This document shows, in pieces, positions 7,364 to 12,814 of a stretch of DNA of 13,044 nt (positions within the stretch are counted from its first letter, which is position 1; every line of letters begins with the position of its first letter). The DNA comes from Rhodobacterales bacterium UBA3080 (lineage in GTDB: Bacteria; Pseudomonadota; Alphaproteobacteria; Rhodobacterales; Rhodobacteraceae), in the NCBI GenBank assembly GCA_002366645.1, contig DFBM01000043.1:1-13044 (forward strand), given 5' to 3'. The notes under the pieces are model-generated. The model saw only the letters and a list, made by a program, of their open reading frames with translations, had not been told where the DNA came from and did not search any database. A program made the translations under genes and the position numbers.

Positions 7364-8302
7364 ATGATCTTGTGCTGCGGAGAAGCGCTGATTGATATGA
7401 TCCCGACGCCGACAACGGAAGGGCGGGACGGATTTGTGCCCCACACGGGTGGTGCAGTGTTCAATACCGCGATTGCGTTGGGACGCCTTGGCGTGCAGAC
7501 CGGTTTGCTGAGCGGGATTTCTACAGACCTGTTCGGGCATCAGTTGCTGAACGATCTGGGCGCCAGCCATGTCGACACCTCGCATGTTGTGCATTCCAAC
7601 CGTCCAACCACGCTGGCCTTTGTGCAATTGTCCGATGGCCACGCAACCTATTCCTTTTTTGATGAAAATTCAGCCGGCAGGATGCTTCAGTCCAGTGATG
7701 TTCCAAATTTGAGCCCCGAAGTCTCCGCCCTCTATTTTGGCGGGATCAGTCTGGCATGCGAGCCCGGGGCAGAGGTATATGCCGATATGGCTGTGCAAGA
7801 GCACAGCAAAAGCGCCATCATGCTTGACCCGAACATTCGCCCCGGTTTCATTCAGGACGTTGATAGGTATCGTGTCCGGCTTGATCGGATGATTGCCTGT
7901 GCAGACATCGTCAAAGTTTCGGACGAGGATTTGAACTGGATTTTCCCCGGCCCCGAGGCACTGGAAGAGAAAGTAGCCCTGCTCCGAGTCTCTGGACCAT
8001 CCGTGGTGATTCTGACCCGTGGAGGAGACGGCGCATCCGCTTGGTTGTCGGATGGCGCTATGGTGAAAGTTCCGAGCAACAAAGTCTCTGTCGTCGATAT
8101 CGTGGGTGCGGGCGACACGTTCAACGCAGGCGTTCTGGCGTATTTGTCAGAACGGGGTTTGCTGACCAAGACTGCCCTTGAGACAATTTCGCCGGATGCA
8201 GTTCAGGACGCTCTGTCCTACGGCGCTGCCGTCGCGGCAGTAACCGTCTCACGCGCCGGAGCTAATCCGCCCTGGCGGGAAGAGGTTGAACTGGCGCATT
8301 AG
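7364..8302 (+). CDS. frk: Fructokinase, PfkB/ribokinase family
   Basis: This 312-residue sugar kinase would phosphorylate fructose, the common product of SmoS and MtlK, to fructose 6-phosphate. It begins MILCCGEALIDM, as rhizobial fructokinases do. PfkB signature 1 is around GGAVFNTAIALGRLG (29-43), DPNIRP is at 155-160, and signature 2, DIVGAGDTFNAG (245-256), has the catalytic base Asp251 in the GAGD anion hole. A GTG at 7325 is an alternative in-frame start, but ATG 7364 is favoured because homologues start there and AAAGAGAT lies ahead. The gap after mtlK is 90 bp and may hold its own weak promoter (TACAAT at 7313-7318). In the R. sphaeroides operon a xylulokinase occupies the comparable role; none is seen here. 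Confidence 0.88.
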   Translation: MILCCGEALIDMIPTPTTEGRDGFVPHTGGAVFNTAIALGRLGVQTGLLSGISTDLFGHQLLNDLGASHVDTSHVVHSNRPTTLAFVQLSDGHATYSFFDENSAGRMLQSSDVPNLSPEVSALYFGGISLACEPGAEVYADMAVQEHSKSAIMLDPNIRPGFIQDVDRYRVRLDRMIACADIVKVSDEDLNWIFPGPEALEEKVALLRVSGPSVVILTRGGDGASAWLSDGAMVKVPSNKVSVVDIVGAGDTFNAGVLAYLSERGLLTKTALETISPDAVQDALSYGAAVAAVTVSRAGANPPWREEVELAH

Positions 8303-8398
8303 CATCCCACTTCTATTGGATGATGCTGACGGTCGTCTGGTCCCAAACCAAATCCCGCGAATGTCGGTCTTGCTGTACTGCGGCATTGCTGCGCCCTA

Positions 8399-8454
8399 GT
8401 AAAATTCCGGTTTGGGCTGGAAGCGGACTTTCGGTCAACCTAGTGGAATTTTAC
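8399..8454. terminator. Inverted repeat between convergent kinase and GST genes, possible terminator
   Basis: GTAAAATTCC (8399-8408) and GGAATTTTAC (8445-8454) are perfect 10-bp inverted repeats with a 36-nt loop. The right arm lies in the last codons of the convergent GST gene. On the + strand it is followed by CAACTTTTT, so it could end transcription from the polyol operon. The long loop and AT-rich stem make this tentative. A second inverted pair, CCCAAACC 8342-8349 and GGTTTGGG 8409-8416, could form a competing structure. Confidence 0.35.
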
Positions 8455-9063
8455 CAACTTTTTAGGTACGTCATAGCCTTTCTGAACCGCATCCCGCGCA
8501 GCCAGTCGCAGGTACCAAGCCTTTACATTTGGAAAATCATCAAGTGAGATCTTGTGCCACTCATAGCGCGATACCCAGGGCCAGCATGCCATGTCGGCAA
8601 TGGAATACTCGTCACAGATATAATCCCGCCCCTCTAGTCGCTCGTTGAGCACGCGGTAAAGCCGGGTAATTTCGGTCGATAGACGCTCTTCGGCATATTC
8701 CGAGCTGCCGGGATTGAAGTGCAAATAGTGGTGTCCCTGCCCCGCCATCGGCCCAAGACCGCCCATTTGCCACATCAACCACTCAACGACACGAGCCTTC
8801 TGAAGCGGTTCGGAAGGAATAAAGCGGCCATGTTTTTCAGCAAGGTAGAGCATGATCGCTCCTGATTCAAAAAGTGCCAGCCCGGTTTCCTGCTCAACAA
8901 TTGCGGGAATTCTGCCATTGGGGCTGATCTTCAGAAATTCCGGCGTCTTCTGCTCGCCAGCTCCGATGTTGACCGCGTGGACTTCATAATCCAAGGCCAG
9001 TTCTTCAAGAAGAATAGAGACTTTACGCCCATTGGGCGTTGTCCAGGTATAAAGGTCGATCAT
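8440..9063 (-). CDS. YfcG-like (Nu-class) glutathione transferase / disulfide-bond oxidoreductase
   Basis: This 207-residue GST has the thioredoxin-fold N-terminal domain and an all-helical C-terminal domain. The start motif MIDLYTWTTPNGRK places Thr9 and Asn11 exactly where E. coli YfcG has them. These residues bind the glutathione thiols in Nu-class enzymes, which act mainly as GSH-dependent disulfide reductases. The cis-proline is in RIPAIV (Pro53), and the glutathione-binding ES pair is at 66-67 (FESGAI). WQMGGLGPM and YSIADMACWPW are also family hallmarks. The frame extends 12 codons upstream to ATG 9099, but homology numbering favours 9063; neither start has a strong ribosome-binding site. 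It is last in a row of four - strand genes, after a 158-bp gap, so it may have its own promoter. Confidence 0.87.
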   Translation of the reverse strand: MIDLYTWTTPNGRKVSILLEELALDYEVHAVNIGAGEQKTPEFLKISPNGRIPAIVEQETGLALFESGAIMLYLAEKHGRFIPSEPLQKARVVEWLMWQMGGLGPMAGQGHHYLHFNPGSSEYAEERLSTEITRLYRVLNERLEGRDYICDEYSIADMACWPWVSRYEWHKISLDDFPNVKAWYLRLAARDAVQKGYDVPKKLVKFH

Positions 9064-9221
9064 ATTATTGGTTGTTCCCGTTCCGATATTGATTGCCATT
9101 CTAAGCGCTGTGACTCTAGTAAGCGACAGTCTAAATGATACTGGAATCGCCCAGTCATTCGGACCGAGGGGGCTTGCCTATTAATCGGGTGGAGCTCCCA
9201 ATACTGACATTTTCCTGATCG

Positions 9222-10169
9222 TCAATCCGCAAGGTCTACTCGATAACCTGCTCGGGGAAAATGCACGCAGATATTTCCGACGTTTGGTTCTATTCGGCGA
9301 ACAGAAATCAAATCACTGTCAGCGACCACAACCTCTCCTGCAACGGGTTGTTCGCCACCGTCAACATCTGGGCGAACGATCACACGCATTCCTGGCCTAA
9401 GACCTTGAGGATCACGGGCATCCATGACCTGTCGAGCAAAAGGTTCATTTTTTTGCGCCTCTATTATGGCGTCCTCTGGCGACATCTCGGTCACGGTGCC
9501 ATGGCCGATATTGTTGACATTCTTTTCCCACCGTTCAAGGTGGGGAAACTCGGATAAGAATTCTGGGCCGTGATCCCACCGCCCTCGAAGAAACCAAACC
9601 AAATGATACATCTGAGCATCGATCGCAGCGGGCGCATGGCCGAGCAGGAACTCGCGATCATCCGACAATTGCTCGTTTAACCAGTTCAACGGTGCCCGAA
9701 CTTGCGAAGCGAGGTGAGGTAAAGCCACATTCGCTGCCTCGAGTCCCGCCGCCCAATCCGGTCCGAGATAGAGGCGCCCGCGGTCTTCTGCGAAGTCTTT
9801 TGGCAGTTCATCACCAGCCGAGCCCAGTACAATCTTGACCGTCAGATCGAAAAGTGGTCCATCCGTCCACCGGCTTAAACACCACATCAGACCGGCGTCC
9901 GATGTCGGGAAGAATGTCGGTGACGGATAGCGTCGCTCCAATTCCCTGATAATACACTGTGAGTCACAGTAAATATCTGCGCCGATTTGCATGACAGGTG
10001 TTCGCCTGTAGCCCCCGGTCAGTTTCGTAAGCATCGGCTTTGGAGCCAGGCGTGGGATTTCAACAGAGCGCCACGACAATCCTTTGATGCCGAACGCAAT
10101 CCGGACCTTCTCCGCAACAGGCGATTGGGGATAATTATGCAGAATGATTTCAGACGTGCCCTGGATCAT
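9222..10169 (-). CDS. GST-like protein with a C-terminal extension domain
   Basis: This is a 315-residue protein, about 100 longer than ordinary bacterial GSTs. The N-terminal thioredoxin fold shows YPQSPVAEKVR (residues 13-23), the cis-proline in RTPVMQIG (Pro58), and DSQ at 69-71 in place of the usual ES(D) glutathione-binding pair. A helical GST C-terminal domain follows to about residue 225, including APAAIDAQMYHLVW (179-192). From about 255 to 315 there is an extra beta-rich segment (GLRPGMRVIVRP, PVAGEVVVAD, GNICVHFPRAGYRV) that looks like a small beta-barrel. I do not recognise it as a named domain. The start is supported by AAAGG seven bases upstream of ATG 10169. The substrate is unknown; the neighbours suggest electrophile or thiol stress. 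Confidence 0.85.
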   Translation of the reverse strand: MIQGTSEIILHNYPQSPVAEKVRIAFGIKGLSWRSVEIPRLAPKPMLTKLTGGYRRTPVMQIGADIYCDSQCIIRELERRYPSPTFFPTSDAGLMWCLSRWTDGPLFDLTVKIVLGSAGDELPKDFAEDRGRLYLGPDWAAGLEAANVALPHLASQVRAPLNWLNEQLSDDREFLLGHAPAAIDAQMYHLVWFLRGRWDHGPEFLSEFPHLERWEKNVNNIGHGTVTEMSPEDAIIEAQKNEPFARQVMDARDPQGLRPGMRVIVRPDVDGGEQPVAGEVVVADSDLISVRRIEPNVGNICVHFPRAGYRVDLAD

Positions 10170-10233
10170 GCGAGTACCTTTCTCTAGGATTAGGAAGTAT
10201 TTCCAAGAATTCTTTGGTTGCTGGTCATTTGGC

Positions 10234-10923
10234 TCATTTAACGGTCTGCGCTAATCTCGGAATATCTTTCAAATCCTGTAATACATGTTGTGGTTTCCAG
10301 GGCAACCGGTCCATCGGTTTGTCCGAACGATTTACCCAAGCCGTATAAAATCCATAACCAGAGGCCGCGGCCGCATCCCAGCCGTTGGACGAAACGAACA
10401 ACACTTCCTCGGACTTACAGCTGAAACGTTTTCCGACCAAATCGTAAACCGATTTATGCGGCTTAAATACACCGACATCCTGAACGCTCAGCACGTCATC
10501 GAGAAGCGTTTCGATACCAGCACTTTCCACAGCACCCGCGAGCATGTCAGGGGAGCCGTTTGAAAGAATCGCCGTCTGCATTCCGGCATTTTTCAACATT
10601 GTCAACATTTCCGGGACTTCGGGAAACGCCTGAAGCTCCCAATAAAGGGCAAGCAGGCGTTTCCGCAATTCTGCATCGGTGAAGCCTGCCGCCTCCAGCG
10701 CATAATCAAGGCCATTCTGTGTGACCTCCCAAAAATCTGTATGCGCCTCGGCAACCGCCCGCAGCCAGGTATATTGGAGCTGCTTTGTGCGCCAATCCTG
10801 CGCAATCTGCGGCCATTTTTCGGCAAAATCCTCGCGCCCCGGTTCTGCAGCGACAATCCTCGCGGCGGCTGCAACATCAAACAAGGTTCCGTAAGCATCG
10901 AAAATGCAGGTGGTTATGGGCAA
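10234..10923 (-). CDS. L-2-haloacid dehalogenase-type HAD hydrolase (haloacid dehalogenase type II), TTG start
   Basis: This 229-residue HAD-superfamily enzyme matches L-2-haloacid dehalogenases, which hydrolyse L-2-haloalkanoates to D-2-hydroxy acids. The active-site set can be mapped onto L-DEX: nucleophile Asp9 in FDAYGT, Thr13, Arg45 in DWRTKQLQYTWLR, Ser121-Asn122 in ILSNGS, Lys154, Tyr160, and Ser178, Asn180 and Asp183 in VSSNGWDA. The arginine and the SSNxWD motif separate this family from phosphatase HADs. Translation appears to start at TTG (10921-10923): AAGGAG lies nine bases upstream and no ATG or GTG is available before the FDAYGT motif. It lies 94 bp after the redoxin gene and 64 bp before the long GST gene, probably in one transcript. 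Substrate use in vivo is not proven by the sequence. Confidence 0.88.
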   Translation of the reverse strand: MPITTCIFDAYGTLFDVAAAARIVAAEPGREDFAEKWPQIAQDWRTKQLQYTWLRAVAEAHTDFWEVTQNGLDYALEAAGFTDAELRKRLLALYWELQAFPEVPEMLTMLKNAGMQTAILSNGSPDMLAGAVESAGIETLLDDVLSVQDVGVFKPHKSVYDLVGKRFSCKSEEVLFVSSNGWDAAAASGYGFYTAWVNRSDKPMDRLPWKPQHVLQDLKDIPRLAQTVK

Positions 10924-10932
10924 GGGTATTCT

Positions 10933-10939
10933 CTCCTTC
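10933..10939 (-). promoter_or_regulatory. Strong ribosome-binding site fixing the TTG start of the dehalogenase
   Basis: On the - strand this reads GAAGGAG, nine bases ahead of the TTG at 10923. It decides the start, because the frame has no upstream ATG or GTG near it and the next ATG lies far inside the protein. Confidence 0.75.
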
Positions 10940-10944
10940 TTTTT

Positions 10945-10978
10945 GAAAATTCACACGGGAAAACACTAAGTGAATTTC
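10945..10978. repeat. Inverted repeat between redoxin and dehalogenase genes
   Basis: AATTCAC (10948-10954) and GTGAATT (10970-10976) form a 7-bp perfect stem with a 15-nt loop. It extends with one offset base as GAAAATTCAC versus GTGAATTTC. It lies in the 94-bp gap upstream of the dehalogenase ribosome-binding site. It could be an operator, a processing site or chance; there is no U-tract for a clear terminator. Confidence 0.4.
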
Positions 10979-11017
10979 CTACTGGCTATCTTTGGGTTTC
11001 ATCGATCGGGCTACGAC

Positions 11018-11554
11018 CTAGGCCTCGCCGGTATACTCACCTCGCGCCGGATAGTTGCTTTTGATTGCAAAATCGATTGCGTTAACCAGTTCCGTGAAAT
11101 GTGGTCTAACGAAGGGCATTGTTTGAACTGAACCGTAGTAAAGATTTTGTTCGGGTGTCACCATAAACAGACCAGGCTCTGCAAAGAGTGCGGGTTCTTC
11201 GATCCCGATTGAAGTCTTGCCACGAGAGGTCGAGATGTAGAGGCCCCATTCCCGCGCTGTGGCAAGCGGCAGATCATACGCAATTCGCAGAGTTCCTGCA
11301 CCAATCTTGTCCGCCATTGCCCGGGCCCGTTCTTCACCGTCAGAACTGATCGCGATGGTTGCGACGCCGCGCTCTGCAAAATCAGCCACAAGTTTCTGGA
11401 ACTCCGTGAGATAAGTGGCGCAAACTGGGCAGTGAAGCCCGCGATAAAAACAGATGACTGTTCCGCGCTCGGATATATCTGATGATAGGTTGAATTCTCC
11501 ATGATCGAGTGTCGGCAGGGTTAGATCTGGTGTTTTCTGGCGGGGAATAAGCAT
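11018..11554 (-). CDS. AhpC/TSA-family peroxiredoxin-like protein with CPVC motif
   Basis: This 178-residue redoxin-domain protein of the thioredoxin superfamily has the block ICFYRGLHCPVC (residues 34-45), with Cys42 and Cys45 as a CxxC pair. A C-terminal YPARGEYTGEA tail is typical of the peroxiredoxin-like (AhpC/TSA) group whose members carry YRGxxCPxC. It is expected to reduce peroxides or shuttle disulfides in the cytoplasm; no signal peptide is seen. ATG 11554 is chosen because AAAGGAG lies five bases upstream (11560-11566). A longer frame begins at a TTG at 11590 but lacks such a site. It is the first gene of the - strand cluster and diverges from the AraC regulator across an 86-bp gap with direct repeats, so it is the probable target of that regulator. 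Confidence 0.88.
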   Translation of the reverse strand: MLIPRQKTPDLTLPTLDHGEFNLSSDISERGTVICFYRGLHCPVCATYLTEFQKLVADFAERGVATIAISSDGEERARAMADKIGAGTLRIAYDLPLATAREWGLYISTSRGKTSIGIEEPALFAEPGLFMVTPEQNLYYGSVQTMPFVRPHFTELVNAIDFAIKSNYPARGEYTGEA

Positions 11555-11588
11555 TTGCGCTCCTTTCAAGGCTCCTGTTGCGTTAGAC

Positions 11589-11617
11589 AATATAGAAGTT
11601 ATAATATGAAAAACCCG
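11589..11617 (-). promoter_or_regulatory. Putative promoter of the redoxin gene, activator-dependent type
   Basis: Reading the - strand, TATATT (11589-11594) is a five-of-six -10 box. The -35 position 17 bp upstream (11612-11617) is non-consensus and lies inside the proximal 10-bp repeat. A weak -35 overlapped by the regulator site is the layout of class II AraC-type activation. The predicted leader to ATG 11554 is about 30 nt. Confidence 0.4.
11600..11605 (+). promoter_or_regulatory. Consensus -10 box for the AraC-family regulator gene
   Basis: TATAAT matches the consensus fully, 36 bp ahead of ATG 11641. The -35 is poor (TTGCGT at 11578-11583, 16-bp spacer). The 10-bp repeats fall at and just after the predicted start of transcription, which would suit autorepression. 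Confidence 0.4.
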
Positions 11618-11639
11618 AATTAACCGACCAAAAACCCGA
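11609..11639. promoter_or_regulatory. Two 10-bp direct repeats spaced 21 bp: putative AraC-family operator
   Basis: AAAAACCCGA occurs exactly at 11609-11618 and 11630-11639, start-to-start 21 bp, or two helical turns. They lie in the gap between the divergent redoxin and AraC-type genes. Direct repeats with this spacing are the typical target of AraC-family dimers. The proximal copy overlaps the expected -35 of the redoxin promoter, and both copies lie at or just downstream of the predicted start point for the regulator's own transcript. Confidence 0.65.
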
Positions 11640-11640
11640 T

Positions 11641-12384
11641 ATGCCCCGAATTGACAGACTAACGACGCTAATTAGCCACTTTAAATTGAGTGTACGACCA
11701 GCACCCTTGAGCGAGGCAACACTAGTGATAGTGGCGGCGGAAGATGGCACCCCGCGAAAGGTAACTCTCCGTGCAACCGCAGAAGGGGGCGATATTGCGC
11801 CAAACCACGTTTTGTTCGCAGCAGAGGTCGATTGGGGCGGGATGTCCAATCCTCTTAGGGCGGTCTTATCCACCACGTCCGAATTTGACTTGTCCAACGA
11901 TGCAGAAAGTATGGAGCTTATCACTCTGATGCAATCGGAACTGGCTGCACAACGCTGTGGTGCAGATCCGGTAATTAGCCGACTAGGCGAGGTACTGATC
12001 GTTCGGATGCTGCGCTCCCAAATCGAGGCGGGGTCTACCCAACCAGGTCTTTTGGCAGGATTGTCCGACCCGCGGTTCAGCCGTGCCATCGTGGCCATCC
12101 ACGATCACCCAGGACGAAACTGGCGCAACGAGGATCTAGCACAGATCGCCGGCTTTTCTCTCAGTCGTTTTGCGGAGGTGTTTTTGGAATTGGTGGGGGA
12201 ACCTCCCGCAGCCTATCTGCGTCGTTGGCGACTTACACTAGCACGGCGGGATGTAGAGAAGGGCGATCGTATTGATGCCATTGCGCGCAGGTATGGTTAC
12301 GCTTCCTCCGAGGGATTTGCGCGGGCATTTAAAAAGCATTTCGGAGAAAACCCGATCGCGTTACGGCCCAGAGCAGTAACCTAG
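11641..12384 (+). CDS. AraC-family transcriptional regulator
   Basis: This is a 247-residue regulator with a C-terminal AraC/XylS DNA-binding domain. The linker LSDPRFSRAIVAIHDHPGRNW ends near residue 161. The first helix-turn-helix is LAQIAGFSLSRFAEVF (about 166-181), followed by GEPPAAYLRRWRL, and the second runs from IDAIARRYGYASSEGFARAFKKHFG (about 211-235). The N-terminal 110 residues resemble a shortened cupin sensor of the type found in regulators of about 300 residues, so ligand binding may be reduced or altered. An in-frame TAA at 11602-11604 and no other start codon before 11641 fix the N-terminus, though no good ribosome-binding site is seen. It is divergent from the redoxin cluster and probably controls that cluster and itself through the repeats at 11609-11639. 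Confidence 0.87.
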   Translation: MPRIDRLTTLISHFKLSVRPAPLSEATLVIVAAEDGTPRKVTLRATAEGGDIAPNHVLFAAEVDWGGMSNPLRAVLSTTSEFDLSNDAESMELITLMQSELAAQRCGADPVISRLGEVLIVRMLRSQIEAGSTQPGLLAGLSDPRFSRAIVAIHDHPGRNWRNEDLAQIAGFSLSRFAEVFLELVGEPPAAYLRRWRLTLARRDVEKGDRIDAIARRYGYASSEGFARAFKKHFGENPIALRPRAVT

Positions 12385-12768
12385 ATCATGATAGTCGGAA
12401 CTACCGAAGCAATCCACTTTTGAGTTCGAAGTCGACCTCTGTGAGCACGAACTACAGACTTTTGCATAAACGACGGCTTCGTCTCGCTCTGCCGACCTTG
12501 GCATCTGGAAATGCCGCATAGTCCACAAATGACCACTATGGTGACCCGCAGTGCAGCACAGCCAGTCATGATCGAAAGGCAGCTTTGTCCGAAAGCAGAC
12601 ATTTGGTCACCGCCCGGTCACCGCAACCAAATTAAACTAAAATCCACAATATTCCACCAAACTTGATCTTTCAAACTTTCAAAGATATTCAAGCCCAACC
12701 TTCATTTACCTCCAATTAAGTTCATTTAACGTCAGTTTCCTTCACTCACCTAACAAATGGATTTCGCC
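12385..12768. other. Non-coding stretch with decayed intergenic repeat and AT-rich end
   Basis: No convincing gene is present. The only open frame, on the - strand at 12381-12602 (73 codons starting MSAFG), has no ribosome-binding site or recognisable domain. The part at about 12523-12606, ending in TCCGAAAGCAGACATTTGG, resembles from memory a degenerate sequence dispersed between genes in many alphaproteobacteria. From about 12630 the composition turns AT-rich up to the tRNA fragment and contains short direct repeats. Confidence 0.5.
12668..12728. repeat. Short direct repeats next to the tRNA fragment
   Basis: CTTTCAAA is tandemly duplicated at 12668-12675 and 12676-12683. TTCATTTA occurs at 12701-12708 and 12721-12728, 20 bp apart. 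They lie in AT-rich DNA 40-100 bp left of the tRNA-Ala fragment, where arm-type integrase or excisionase sites would sit if an element ends here. Chance repetition in AT-rich DNA is possible. Confidence 0.35.
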
Positions 12769-12814
12769 CATGGCATGCAAGAGGTCGGGGGTTCGATTCC
12801 CCCTGGCTCCACCA
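12769..12814 (+). other. 3' fragment of a tRNA-Ala(GGC) gene: likely attachment-site scar
   Basis: The segment reads as a tRNA from its anticodon loop onward. The loop ATGGCAT (12770-12776) has anticodon GGC at 12772-12774. After it come the 3' anticodon stem GCAAG (12777-12781), variable loop AGGTC, T arm GGGGG-TTCGATT-CCCCC (12787-12803), 3' acceptor strand TGGCTCC (12804-12810), discriminator A and encoded CCA (12812-12814). Upstream bases do not supply the D arm, the 5' anticodon stem (CTTGC expected) or a 5' GGAGCCA/GGGGCCA strand, so it cannot be a functional tRNA. A break in the anticodon region is a normal crossover position for tyrosine integrases using tRNA genes. Confidence 0.85.

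Noticed and set aside
9064..9099. Longer GST starting at ATG 9099
   Set aside because: It adds 12 residues before the YfcG-like start; residue numbering of Thr9/Asn11 fits ATG 9063. Not fully excluded.
9134..9159. Hairpin between the two GST genes as a terminator
   Set aside because: The stem AATGA/TCATT plus CTGG/CCAG is interrupted by a two-base bulge, is weak and has no U-tract.
10203..10217. Near-palindrome CCAAGAATTCTTTGG between dehalogenase and long GST genes
   Set aside because: One base off symmetry, AT-rich, with no nearby promoter elements to support an operator.
11555..11590. Redoxin start at TTG 11590
   Set aside because: ATG 11554 has AAAGGAG at ideal spacing; the TTG has none.
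11583..12098. 171-codon - strand open frame over the AraC gene
   Set aside because: Antisense shadow of a recognisable regulator; low-complexity Ser/Arg composition.
12381..12602. 73-codon - strand open frame beginning MSAFG
   Set aside because: No ribosome-binding site, no domain, and the start resembles spurious products of a dispersed intergenic repeat.
12700..12814. Complete tRNA gene ending at 12814
   Set aside because: Bases before 12769 provide no D arm, no 5' anticodon stem and no 5' acceptor strand.
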